A DNA stretch of 55,135 nucleotides, taken from an uncultured Acidobacteriia bacterium. GTDB taxonomy: Bacteria > Acidobacteriota > Terriglobia > Bryobacterales > Bryobacteraceae. Below are positions 18,373 to 27,965 of this stretch, in pieces. Under the pieces are notes generated by a model, which was not told the origin of the DNA, ran no database searches, and was given only the letters and a program-made list of their open reading frames with translations. Each line of letters opens with the position of its first letter. Position 1 is the stretch's first letter. The stretch covers positions 1 to 55,135 of the forward strand of contig CAIVVT010000240.1 in NCBI GenBank assembly GCA_903909435.1, written 5' to 3'. The translations under genes were made by a program, and so were the position numbers.

Positions 18373-18785
18373 TTCGAACCGAGTCCGGGGCCGGTACAAC
18401 TGAATATGGGCTTCTGGCGCGGGTCGTCGCCTTCGCGGCGAATCAGCAATCGGCCCGGCCGTACTGTCGACAGAACGTAGCTGCCAGGAACTCTCGTCTG
18501 CGGAAGAGTATACTGGCCCTGGATTGAAGGACTCCCGGATTGAGAGCGACAGGTACCGGTCCGCTGTTGATCCCGTCCATCGCTACTTCTGGCCGTTAGT
18601 ACTCGTGTTGACTCCGCATCTTCGCTGCGGCGCGCTTCTGGACCTCGGATTGTCTTTCGCGCCCGGCCCAAGACACTGCGAATAGGGGTAGATCCAACAT
18701 TCCTTTCACGAGGGGCCGTTTGGATCATTGGAGCGGCAGCCGAGCATTCATGTCGAGACCGAAACGACCGTATGGGTTCAGATGA
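18373..18785. other. Intergenic stretch with a second TATACT element
   Basis: 413 bases with no intact gene. GAGTATACTGGC (18506-18517) repeats the motif found ahead of the gene at 17047, again followed by CCTGGAT-like sequence. Here it precedes only remnants, so the promoter may survive from the lost 5' part of the GH28-like gene that follows. Confidence 0.3.
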
Positions 18786-19673
18786 TCCCAGATCAACGGC
18801 GTCAGGGCTCTCAGGTCGCGCAACATCGTGGTTTCGAATTGCACATTGGCGGCGCAATCGGCCGGGATTCGAGTCGGTTACGCTAGCGGTGAAACACGGA
18901 ACTGCGCGTTCGAGAACCTGACGATCGATTCCAACTGCGGACTCAAGGTGAAAGTCCGTGGCAGCGGGAGCGTACAGGGGGTGATCTTCTCGAAAATCAT
19001 CATGCGGACTCGTCTGATCACGGGACACTGGCGGGGCAAGGGCGAGCCGGTAAATGTCTCGTGCCTGCCTCTGCGGACGTCCGGCGAACTGGGTCATATC
19101 CGGCGGATCCGTTTCAGCAATATCTTACCTGAGAGCGAGAACTCCGCCCTCGTCTTCGGTTCGCCCGACAGACCGATCGAGGACGTTATGTTCGACAAGT
19201 TCGACCTGCGGCTCACAAACAGCCAATTGCAGCCAAGCTACGGCGGTAACTTCGATTTGCGGGGCGCTGCGGACCTTGCGATGGCTTTGTTCAAGCACGA
19301 CGTCCCAGCGCTTTACGTCCGCCGCGTGCGCCGCCTGCGCGTCGCGGGTTTTCGCGAAACCTGGGGTGGTGAGAAGCCCGCCTTCTTCAGCCACGCCATC
19401 GTAGCCGAGGACTTTCAAGACGTGGAGATCAGGCAGTTCGAAGGCCGGCAGGCGAATGCCGCTGACGTAGCGGCGATTGCCCTGCGTCGCGGCAATGGCA
19501 TCAGCATCCTGGACTGCCGGGCGGCAGAGGGTTGTGGCACGTTCCTTTCTCAGGCCGGAGTCTCCGGCCAAGGATTGTTTGTGAACAACGGCCTGAGCAT
19601 CTCGAAGCGCGCAATTGAACCATTTCGGCATGGCTTTAGGGATTTGGGCAACCTGCTGTTAAAGCGCTCCTAA
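18786..19673 (+). pseudogene. 5'-truncated GH28-like beta-helix (polygalacturonase-type) gene
   Basis: About 295 codons remain. The frame resumes inside the right-handed beta-helix at [20 protein letters not shown]. That is typical of GH28/pectate-lyase-3 proteins around the conserved turn in which substrate-binding residues sit. It then runs through coils such as FENLTIDSNCGLKVKVRG to a normal stop. A stop codon at 18783 closes the frame upstream, and no signal peptide, start or catalytic Asp pair is present. Intact relatives are 430-500 residues. It is a relic of a pectin-degrading enzyme. Confidence 0.6.
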
Positions 19674-19967
19674 ACAGGAATCCGACGCAGCCAGCCCCGC
19701 GGCGGCTGGGACATATTGCCCACAAGACTTAGATTGCGTGAGCTCAAATTCGAGTCGGACCGCAAGGCAACTCGTTCATCCTGCGACCATCCTTGATTTT
19801 GAATAGGCGGAGTTACCCAAGATTTCAGGATCAACCCAACTCAAACGTAAGCGTCCGGCAGCGGGTTGGCCTTGACACACTTTGTCTGCTACGTCCCGCG
19901 TTTCACACCGCATCGTTCAACACCGACCACTCAGCCGCACGCCTTGCTGGATTATTCAGGAAGGTCA

Positions 19968-22172
19968 TCACGTCTTCTCGAGAATCAGGCAGCAGATGTC
20001 CATCGGCTCAGCAGAGATAAGCACTTTGCCCTCGCGGATCTCCAGATCGCCACCGAGCAGTGGGGCCGCGCTGCGGAAGTCTTCCAGTGGCACGCTTTCC
20101 TGAACAGTCTCGTGCGTACAGTTGAGGAAGAACCAGGCGCTCTTGGACCCGAGATTGCGCCTGCGGCGTTGTAGGTTTCCCACTCGGTCGGCTTTCACTC
20201 CCGCTCGTTCCAGCAGGGCAGCTAGGAACTGGCGGTTCTCCGGAGCACTCTTCTCAGGCAGAATCGCCGGACCAAGCAGCGTGCCTACGAGATAAGCTTG
20301 GCCCTTGCCGTATTGGTTGGTGCAGGCCGCCACTTCGTCGCGGTATTTCAGCACTGCACTGCCGCTGGTCGACTCCAGGATCTGCAAGTAAAGACTCCCG
20401 CTCACACGCTGTCTCTCGAAGGCCCCAGCCCCAGTAAGACTGCGAGTTGTTTCGGGCTTGAGAGTATACAGTTGCAGGTGGCGTGCGCCGAACAGTTCGG
20501 CCAATTCAGGGGCCATCTCCCCCGCCATGCCGAAGCCGTATCGATCGTATCTGCCGGCAGTGGCCTCCGAGACAAGCGTCCCGCCCGCGCGGACGTAAGC
20601 GCGCAGGGCTTCTATGACCTCCGGACCGAGAGCGGAAGGACACGGCAACAACAGTACCCGATAATCGGCGCCCTCCTGCGCAATACGCGCTGAATCCAGG
20701 AAGTCCACCTGGATGCCTTCGTCAAAGAGTGCCCGGTAGATTCCGCTCAGCGAGTGCGTGAACTGCTCTTTGAACGCCCCGCCGGTGCCTTCTACGAAAT
20801 GCCACAGGTCTTCGTCCAGAACGATTGCCACCTTTGAACGCGGATGAACTCCCGAAACGAACAGGTCGGCATGGGAGTTGATCGCCTTGCCTAGCCGGCC
20901 TGCTTCGGCGGCACGCTCGGTCGTATCGCCCTTCAACTCAAGCAAGCCGAACCCATAGCCCTCGCTCCAAAATGGCTCGCTACGATGATTCCAAAAACAG
21001 ATGCCGCGCGCGCCAGCAGCTAAAGGGCCGAGCACCCAGCGGCGGATGTCTCCGGCGTCGGGCACCCGCCCCGGATCCGGCCCTCCGCCGGCACGGCCGC
21101 CCTGCAGCTCGGCGCACCAGATTTCGCCTGTCTCGCTCGCCGAGCGCACGTAGTCGAATTTCATCATGATGTTTTCCCAGAGTTGCTGGTAGACAGCGTA
21201 GGACTGCCGGACACGTTGCGCCGACGTAATGTCGGGATCGCCCAATTCGCCCCAGGCCGGGTACGCAGAAGAACCGATGACGTCGAGCACGCCCGCGTAG
21301 CGCCACTCGGCAGTTCCGCCGTAGGTTGGAGAGGCTGTGTGAGCCAGCACGGGACGATGTCCAGGATCGTTGCGGCGAAAGGCCTCCGCCTTAAAGCGAA
21401 GAACACCGGTGATGTAAACGTCATCCATGAAGAAGCGCCAGTCAATCCACGAAGGGACCTGAGCAAATGCGCGGGGCGGCTCGACTTCCTCCCACTCGCC
21501 AAAACCGGTGCGCCAAGTGCTGTTCAGCTTGTCCAGCGCCCCATACTTGCCCCTGCGCCAGGTACGGAATTCTCGGAGCGAATTCTGGCAGTAGCACAGC
21601 CCCAGATGTCCCGGCCGCATGGTCCAGAAGCCGATTTCCTGCCAGACGTTCCAGACGCGAATGTTGTCGTACTGGCCGATCTGTCTGCCAACCTCTTCCA
21701 TGAAGCGGGTGGCGGCGGCCCGGGCCTCTGGGTGATGCCAACAAGGGCCGGGCTTGCCGTCGGTCGGCAGGAGGTACTGCGTGGGATCGTTCTGCGGCTG
21801 GCCGGTTTCATAAACCATGCTCGCTTCCGGATACTTCTTCCACAGCCAGGCGGGGGCCTGTTCCATGGTCACGCCGAAGTACACGACCAACCCGTTCTGT
21901 CGGGCGTCGGAAACCACTCGCGCAACGCGCGAAAGATCGATCTCGCCTTCCCGCTTCTCGTCAGTCGACCAGGACTCCTGGATCTTGATCATCGTGAAGC
22001 CGAGCTTCTTCAGGATCGGGAAATCGGCGCGCAGTTGTTCCAGAGGAAGCGAGGGCTCACGATAAACGTGAGTTCCAAACGGGAACACGGTCTTCGATTC
22101 TTCCGCGAGCAAAGAGATCCCGGGTACAGCGGCCACGCCGCCCGCAAGTGCAGAAAACGATCGTCTCGTCAT
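19968..22172 (-). CDS. Tat-exported GH42 beta-galactosidase-like enzyme
   Basis: 734 residues. The ATG at 22172 gives a Tat signal (TRRSFSALAGG). The GH42 TIM barrel begins at about residue 28. Acid/base Glu is E179 in NVWQEIGFW, and the nucleophile is probably E355 in IWCAELQGG. The segment CYCQNSLREFRTW holds cysteines like those of the GH42 zinc site, and a trimerisation-like Rossmann domain (about 425-560) follows. Likely substrates are galactose- or arabinopyranose-containing side chains. It is the last gene of a minus-strand run starting at 26382 and lies 159 bases after the GxGYxYP gene. Confidence 0.85.
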   Translation of the reverse strand: MTRRSFSALAGGVAAVPGISLLAEESKTVFPFGTHVYREPSLPLEQLRADFPILKKLGFTMIKIQESWSTDEKREGEIDLSRVARVVSDARQNGLVVYFGVTMEQAPAWLWKKYPEASMVYETGQPQNDPTQYLLPTDGKPGPCWHHPEARAAATRFMEEVGRQIGQYDNIRVWNVWQEIGFWTMRPGHLGLCYCQNSLREFRTWRRGKYGALDKLNSTWRTGFGEWEEVEPPRAFAQVPSWIDWRFFMDDVYITGVLRFKAEAFRRNDPGHRPVLAHTASPTYGGTAEWRYAGVLDVIGSSAYPAWGELGDPDITSAQRVRQSYAVYQQLWENIMMKFDYVRSASETGEIWCAELQGGRAGGGPDPGRVPDAGDIRRWVLGPLAAGARGICFWNHRSEPFWSEGYGFGLLELKGDTTERAAEAGRLGKAINSHADLFVSGVHPRSKVAIVLDEDLWHFVEGTGGAFKEQFTHSLSGIYRALFDEGIQVDFLDSARIAQEGADYRVLLLPCPSALGPEVIEALRAYVRAGGTLVSEATAGRYDRYGFGMAGEMAPELAELFGARHLQLYTLKPETTRSLTGAGAFERQRVSGSLYLQILESTSGSAVLKYRDEVAACTNQYGKGQAYLVGTLLGPAILPEKSAPENRQFLAALLERAGVKADRVGNLQRRRRNLGSKSAWFFLNCTHETVQESVPLEDFRSAAPLLGGDLEIREGKVLISAEPMDICCLILEKT

Positions 22173-22331
22173 CAATACCGTTGCCTCTCTGGATTGCCGT
22201 TTATCCGATGGCGGCTACCACGGAGTAGTTGGAAACACTTCCTACGGGCACATGGAGCAAATCGCAACCACCCCAGCGCGGCGCGGACAGATTCAGAGAA
22301 GATCGACGAGTGATATTGGGCATCCGCATCT

Positions 22332-24008
22332 TCAGCTTCGCGCCTGAGCGAAGAGCGCCGGTAGCTGATCCGGGCGCACAGGGACGTAGCCCGGCCCCAA
22401 GCCTTTCGCGATGTTATCGACCATTTCCATGTGGCTCAGCCAGTTCGCCAGGAATACGTGCATAAATGAGGGCCGTTGCTCGGGCGTCGCCTGACGCACC
22501 TGGTTGATAATTGTAGTTTCCGCCTGACGCCGCCCCAACGGCGTAAAAGTGAAATCTCCGGCTCCGCCATTGACCGCACGGAAGACAGGCTTGCCCGCGG
22601 AGAGTGACACCTGATTCTGTGCGGTAGTCACGTGCGTCCGCCCGTAGTTGGCGTAGATCCCTTGGATGCCGGGTATGCTCGCGAAGTGTTCCATCCGCGC
22701 CGGCTCCATTTCGGCGAAGGTAGAGAGCACCGAAGCATCAATGCGCTTGCGATAGGCGCCGGAGAGTTCAAGGTACTCGCGCCAGATCTGCTCGCGCTGC
22801 TCGGACGGATAGTTGTCGGCATAGTTGTCCTCATGGATGTAGCCGACTCCGGTTAGCGCGTTCACGAAGCAGTCGCCCGGGCTGGCGTGCTTGTAGTAAT
22901 AGTCCAGAATATCGGGCTGAAAATCGGCGGCGGTGGGGCCGATGTGCCAGCCCAGTGGCACCCGGCCGTGTTGAGGGTCGTCGAAAAGCTTTCGATAGTA
23001 ATGCCTCTGGAAGTTCAGGCCGTCGCCATCAGAGCGGACAAACGCGTAGTAGATCTTGTCGCGCTCGAGCTTCGGTGCAGCCGGCACGCGCTGACGCAAT
23101 GCGGCGGTAGTGCCGGAGTGCACGGATAGATTGCTGACCGTGGGCGAATAGCCGTCGTGGCCTGAGCAGACTTCGAACTTGGCGCACTCGCTGGCCAAGC
23201 GGACGCCCTCCCATTCGCCGATGCCGGTTTCAAGCGGCCAGCCCATACATGGGATATTGGGCGGCCACTTCATGAAGACTTCGCGCGCCAAATCCCGCTC
23301 TTCAAAGAACGAAGTTTGCGGCTTGGTTTGCTCGTTTGGATTGGAGACCCACACGATGGGGATCTTGAACTCGACGAAGTAATCGCGGACTGCGTCAGTC
23401 GTCGGGTCCAGGTAGGCCACGGCCTTGCGGGACAGGCTGTCGCCGATCTGCGCAAAGGCCCAGCGGTAGGCCTCTACGTCTTTGCGCCAGTGCATGACTC
23501 GAAGGTCGGCCCCTACCTTGTTCGAATCCGGATAGGCGCCCATGGAGAGGCTGAACATGCCCGCCATGCCGGGCGTAGCGACCACGCCGTTGTGGACCCC
23601 TGCGAGCATCGTGGCGACGTTGACGCTGGCCGGAATGGCCGGGTCCGTGACGTACATGCACGAGGCGACGGGCAGGAAGCGCTCGAAGAGTTTACCGATA
23701 TCGAGCCACTCAACCTCATCGACGTCGCCACGCTCGCGCAGCCAATCGAGCCACAACTCGTCATAGCGGTCCTGCACCAGGTAAAGCCGCGGTTGCTCGC
23801 GGTTCACCAGTCCCTGCAGGCAATGCAGCGTCAGTCGTAGATCCCGCACGTTGAAAGGGAGTTCCTCCAGGCGGAAGGCGCACAGTCGCCTGGCAGGCGG
23901 TTTCGATTTGGGCCCGACCATCTTGCCTGTCGTCTGCGGCTCGGCGTGACCCAGGCTAGTCGTCAGCGCGACGCTCGCACAAGTCTGAATAAAGTCTCTA
24001 CGTTGCAT
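22332..24008 (-). CDS. Tat-exported GxGYxYP-family putative glycoside hydrolase
   Basis: 558 residues. MQRRDFIQTCASVAL is a Tat-type signal. The defining family motif appears as TGVGYIHED near residue 400. The family is predicted to be a glycosidase because it sits in polysaccharide loci and has a TIM-barrel-like C-domain; as far as I know no biochemical activity is established. Supporting segments are YYAFVRSDGDGLNFQ and LSTFAEMEPARM. It starts 13 bases after the stop of the preceding GH31/36-like gene, so they form an operon. Confidence 0.8.
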   Translation of the reverse strand: MQRRDFIQTCASVALTTSLGHAEPQTTGKMVGPKSKPPARRLCAFRLEELPFNVRDLRLTLHCLQGLVNREQPRLYLVQDRYDELWLDWLRERGDVDEVEWLDIGKLFERFLPVASCMYVTDPAIPASVNVATMLAGVHNGVVATPGMAGMFSLSMGAYPDSNKVGADLRVMHWRKDVEAYRWAFAQIGDSLSRKAVAYLDPTTDAVRDYFVEFKIPIVWVSNPNEQTKPQTSFFEERDLAREVFMKWPPNIPCMGWPLETGIGEWEGVRLASECAKFEVCSGHDGYSPTVSNLSVHSGTTAALRQRVPAAPKLERDKIYYAFVRSDGDGLNFQRHYYRKLFDDPQHGRVPLGWHIGPTAADFQPDILDYYYKHASPGDCFVNALTGVGYIHEDNYADNYPSEQREQIWREYLELSGAYRKRIDASVLSTFAEMEPARMEHFASIPGIQGIYANYGRTHVTTAQNQVSLSAGKPVFRAVNGGAGDFTFTPLGRRQAETTIINQVRQATPEQRPSFMHVFLANWLSHMEMVDNIAKGLGPGYVPVRPDQLPALFAQARS

Positions 24009-24021
24009 CGGTCGGTTCCGC

Positions 24022-26382
24022 CTATACGAAATCTACTTCCACCCACTCTACCGGCACGCCCGCCCCCGCATGCTCGCGGAAGGACAACTGCAACTCACCG
24101 GCAGAGAGCAGAATCCGCCGCCGATTGATCCTTCCATCAAACAGATGTTCAACTACTTCCGCTGCGACGCCGCTTTTGCGCCGTAGCCTGAATACGCCGT
24201 CACCATAGGGGACCAGACCGAGCTTGGAACTCCGGTCAAGTCCGTCAACCGACTTCGATGCCACCACCAAGGACGCTGTCGTCGAGACGAGATTCTCGAA
24301 GCGGCACACGCCCTTGCGACCATCCAGGCGGTACTCCCGTAAGGCCGCCAGCACGACTTGGCCATTCTCGATTCGCACCCAGGATGAGGCATGCGCGCCC
24401 GTATGAGGGGCAAGATAATCGGCATCCAGCGGCAACACCGTCGCTGTTATTTCCTGCCGAACCAGGCGTGTCAGGCCGTTGTACTTGGCGATCGCTTCCG
24501 GAGTCGGGCCGCTGTTCTGCTCGTCGCCGGCGAAGCTCTGCATCGAGCCCAGCGTTCCGCAAGCGACCGAATCGAACCAGATGTCGGGCGCTGAAAGCCA
24601 GTCGTAGCCGTTCGAGCCATAGGTGGGTACGCCGAGTTCGCACATCACGCTGCTGAAGAAGAAGCGGCGATTGAACTCCACCCAATACTCGCCCGCTGTC
24701 ACGTAGGGGTCATCCGGGCTGTGCTGGTCGATGTAATCGACGAACAGCGGGCTGAGGTTGTAGTACATCAGGACGATGTCTGGATTCTCCTCGCGCAGCG
24801 CACTGACAACGATCTCCACGGCCCTGAGCAGGAGCCGCTCGCCGGCGAAGCGCATGTCTTTCGGTGCACCCAACTCGATCGGCGGCATCTCATAGCCGAA
24901 GTCGAATTTGATCAGATCCGGCTTGTACCGGCGCATAAAGCGGCGCGCCGTCTCCCTGATCTTGGACTGCACGACTGGCTGCGTGAGATCGAGGATGTAG
25001 TGATCGCCGTTCATGTTGGCAACGATCGGCTTGCCGTCCGGGCCGTGGATCACGTGCGATAGATCCAGCCCCAGCGCCGCCGGGTTCTGGCATCGGATGA
25101 AGGCGGCCCACAATCCAATCATGTGGCCGTCCGATCGCACCCTGTCCAGAAATGCCTCAAAATGCGGCAACCGCTCGGTGGAGTGCTCCATCTGGCCGTA
25201 ATGGCCTTCCCACTTGTCGTCGATTTCAAACAGACCCGCGCGCATGCCGGAGCCCTTGTAGTCCTGGTAGATACGGCTGAGCGCGGCCTCGTCGAGCTTG
25301 TCGGAGTACTTGTGTAGTGCCATCTGCTCGCCCCAGGTTGAGAACTGGGGCGCCATCATCACGGCCTGCTTGCGCTCAGAACACTGCTTGCGGCGTACAA
25401 CACCTGCGCGCATTAGTGCCTGGTAGTACGCGCGTATCGCTTCACGGAAGTTCGGGCCGGCCGTGAGGACCAGGGTGGTTCCAAGGATCAGCAGGCCTGG
25501 CGTGCGCATGTGCTTCCAGACGTCGCCGGCGTACTTGACGATCAGGCTCTGGTTGTTGCCCTCGCTCTGAATGTATACGTCGCCAGCCGGGAGGTCTGCC
25601 AATCCGCAGCAATAGGCGTCGGAGAGATGCTCGCGGAGCGCGCCCGGATGGGCAACTTCGGCGCTGCGATGGAAACCGCAGAAGTAGTGCACGGGCAGTC
25701 CCCATTGCTGAAACAAGCCGGGTGCCGGATCCGAACACCGGCCCAGCCACGATGTGAGTTTTAGGTTGAGTTCACCAGGCACGATGGGGCTGAGTCCCGA
25801 CGACATCGAAATACCCGGAATCACGGAGTGGGTTTGTTCAAGAGCGGGAACGGGCACGCCCGCCTTCGACGTCGCGAAGTAATGCAGTGAAACAACGTCC
25901 TGCTGCTCGGTGGAATCATACTCCACGGCGTCAATCCAGATGGCGCGCGGGTCGAAGCGCCAGACCACCTTCAGATGGCCCGTTCCGTTCACCCCTGCGT
26001 ACTCCAGCACGAGTCGCCGTTCTGAAGCGTCCACGCTTTTGATGTGTCCTGGGGAACAGATGCGCTTGCCGGGCTGCGTCACGGGCTCGACCAGCAGCAA
26101 AGGTTGGGCGGGACCGGTCGTCATCTGGCGTCCGTCGGAATCCCGTAGGACAAAACGGTCTGTCCCTCGCATCCATTCAAAGCGATAAGTTGTGGCTTCC
26201 ACATGAACGGTGTTGCCAGCCTGTCGCACAACCGCCGGCGGATCGCCTCCGGATTCTGTTGCCTGGCGCATTGGGCTTGGAGACGGCTCAAAGGCAATGC
26301 TGCCGGGATTCGCTCGCGACTTGATCAGCTCGGTTGCGAGCGCGACACCCGTACAGGCTTGCACAAACTCTCGACGCTTCAT
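24022..26382 (-). CDS. Tat-exported GH31/GH36-like TIM-barrel glycosidase
   Basis: 786 residues. Two in-frame ATGs exist; I choose 26382 because GAGGGAG is then seven bases away, and the product begins MKRREFVQACTGVAL, a Tat signal. An N-terminal super-sandwich (about 55-320) is followed by a TIM barrel with the probable nucleophile D494 in LIKFDFGYE, as in GH31/GH36 clan enzymes. It also has GLFEIDDKWE and GLWAAFIRCQ, and a C-terminal sandwich. Retaining alpha-galactosidase or a related alpha-glycosidase activity is the likeliest guess; exact family is uncertain. First of three co-oriented glycosidase genes. Confidence 0.75.
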   Translation of the reverse strand: MKRREFVQACTGVALATELIKSRANPGSIAFEPSPSPMRQATESGGDPPAVVRQAGNTVHVEATTYRFEWMRGTDRFVLRDSDGRQMTTGPAQPLLLVEPVTQPGKRICSPGHIKSVDASERRLVLEYAGVNGTGHLKVVWRFDPRAIWIDAVEYDSTEQQDVVSLHYFATSKAGVPVPALEQTHSVIPGISMSSGLSPIVPGELNLKLTSWLGRCSDPAPGLFQQWGLPVHYFCGFHRSAEVAHPGALREHLSDAYCCGLADLPAGDVYIQSEGNNQSLIVKYAGDVWKHMRTPGLLILGTTLVLTAGPNFREAIRAYYQALMRAGVVRRKQCSERKQAVMMAPQFSTWGEQMALHKYSDKLDEAALSRIYQDYKGSGMRAGLFEIDDKWEGHYGQMEHSTERLPHFEAFLDRVRSDGHMIGLWAAFIRCQNPAALGLDLSHVIHGPDGKPIVANMNGDHYILDLTQPVVQSKIRETARRFMRRYKPDLIKFDFGYEMPPIELGAPKDMRFAGERLLLRAVEIVVSALREENPDIVLMYYNLSPLFVDYIDQHSPDDPYVTAGEYWVEFNRRFFFSSVMCELGVPTYGSNGYDWLSAPDIWFDSVACGTLGSMQSFAGDEQNSGPTPEAIAKYNGLTRLVRQEITATVLPLDADYLAPHTGAHASSWVRIENGQVVLAALREYRLDGRKGVCRFENLVSTTASLVVASKSVDGLDRSSKLGLVPYGDGVFRLRRKSGVAAEVVEHLFDGRINRRRILLSAGELQLSFREHAGAGVPVEWVEVDFV

Positions 26383-26502
26383 GCTCATTCTCCCTCAGGT
26401 TACAAGGAAGCCCCCGTCTGAAAGAATTGGCAGCGGGCCCGACCTCGCAATACCGTATCATGCGTGATGGGCCAAATCGAACTCGCCCTCGTGCTTCAGG
26501 CG

Positions 26503-27417
26503 TCAGACCTCATACTCTGAGGTAAGGAATGTGGTGGCGATGGCGCATAGGCCGCCCACCAGGTGTACCAGCGCCAGCCTCTCATGCAGGGTGACGGCCG
26601 CAGTGACCACGCCGAAGACCGGCCATAAGTAATCCGAGACCGAAATCTGGCTGACGGCGAGGCGTTTCAATACCCACATCCACAACACCATAGCGAGTTC
26701 CCAGGAGAGACCGCCAAGCACGAACAGCGCGCCCCACGCCGCCGGTGGGTAACTGGCCGCGTGGTAGAACGGCCTTAGGTCGTAAACGGTTGAAAGCGCG
26801 GCACAACACGGGATCGCCATGAAGTAACCGTAGAACAGCACTTCCAATTCGCTGAAACGCTCGAGCAGGCGTTTGCTGAAGTCGTTGGAGAACGCGCTGC
26901 CTGCGCCGCCCAAGAAGATCACCAGGTTCCCAGTCAGCACCGCCAGACTGAACGACCCGCCCACCAGATCGCTACGCGCGATAAGCACCGTTCCGGCTGG
27001 CGCCAGAGCGAGACTGACGAGCCGCAGGGCCGCGAGTTTCTCCCTGAGTTGCAGCCAGCTGATCAGCACCATGAGCAACGGGATGGTCAACGACACGATG
27101 GCTGCGTTTGAAGCGCTGGAGTGCGCGATGTCCCAGGCCAGAAGGACCGAGGGCGGCAGCAGGCTCAACAGGGCAAGCAGCGAGAACTGAAGTACGTTCC
27201 GGCCCATCCTCGATCGCTCGACTCGGTCGATCCGGCGGCGCTGATGCAGCCAGAACGGAGTCAACAGCAGGGCCGCGATCAGGAACCTCCAGAAGTTGAG
27301 AGCTGCGATATCAATGTGGTCGGAGGCGATCTTGTAGGCGGCGTATTGCCCCGCCCAAATCAGATTCACAAGCGCCAGCGCCGCAAGATTGACGAATCGC
27401 CCCCCGCTGAATTTCAT
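26503..27417 (-). CDS. DMT-superfamily (EamA) permease
   Basis: 304 residues with about ten hydrophobic segments and the two-EamA-repeat layout: an N-terminal LVNLIWAGQYAAYK helix with the usual WG/WA turn, and a second repeat from about residue 155. Members export or import small metabolites; the substrate cannot be told. The start at 27417 overlaps the stop of the decayed upstream SDR by ATGA, so the two were once translationally coupled. The SDR is broken, but the permease is intact. The glycosidase run starts 120 bases downstream on the same strand. Confidence 0.8.
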   Translation of the reverse strand: MKFSGGRFVNLAALALVNLIWAGQYAAYKIASDHIDIAALNFWRFLIAALLLTPFWLHQRRRIDRVERSRMGRNVLQFSLLALLSLLPPSVLLAWDIAHSSASNAAIVSLTIPLLMVLISWLQLREKLAALRLVSLALAPAGTVLIARSDLVGGSFSLAVLTGNLVIFLGGAGSAFSNDFSKRLLERFSELEVLFYGYFMAIPCCAALSTVYDLRPFYHAASYPPAAWGALFVLGGLSWELAMVLWMWVLKRLAVSQISVSDYLWPVFGVVTAAVTLHERLALVHLVGGLCAIATTFLTSEYEV

Positions 27418-27740
27418 ATCGCCAGCCGTTCGAGCAGGGCTCCGTCCACGGCCAGTGAAGCGCCGCTCCTTTTGGAGGCCAGGAACTAAGCCGCGGCCAC
27501 GACCGCGCCGGGATCCTCGACGGTCTTGAGCGCATTCTCCATCATGCCCGTGTCGCCGATTGCGCCTGGACAAACGGCGTTCACGCGAACCCCGAGCGGG
27601 GCGAAGTCGATGGCCAGCCCGCGCGTCAGACCCAAAATGCCGGCCTTGGTGGCGGCATACACAGAGATGTTCGGTTCGTTGGCAATCGCTTGCACCGAGG
27701 TGATACTGGCGGTCGCGCCGCCGCGCTCGCGCACCGTCGA
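27414..27740 (-). pseudogene. SDR oxidoreductase remnant: 5'-truncated and with an internal stop
   Basis: The C-terminal half of a short-chain dehydrogenase. The serine region (ITSVQAIANEPN) and the catalytic Tyr-x3-Lys (YAATK) are present, followed by LGVRVNAVCPGAI. An in-frame TAG then precedes FLASKRSGASLAVDGALL, the normal end of the family, whose TGA overlaps the permease start. The Rossmann GxxxGxG half is missing upstream of about 27740. It is non-functional. Confidence 0.7.
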
Positions 27741-27965
27741 ATTCGATTCCGCGGGTCGAGCTCGCATCCGCGCGCGTCTCGACAAGCCAGGGGCACTGGT
27801 CGTATTGTTCGGCGCCAGCCAATAGTAGACCAGTATCCGGAGTCCCCTGAGAGAGAATCGCTCATCAAGACGCTGATGGGAAGGTGGCCTGGAAACGCGT
27901 GGATGTGAGCAAGGCCGAGGCGTTCGCCCCAAGACCGGCATAACGTGCTGCTGGGCAAGCCCGGA

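Noticed and set aside
17074..18399. Minus-strand open frame of about 440 codons opposite the carbohydrate-binding protein
   Set aside because: The plus strand has a signal peptide and two recognisable modules; the minus frame is a compositional mirror.
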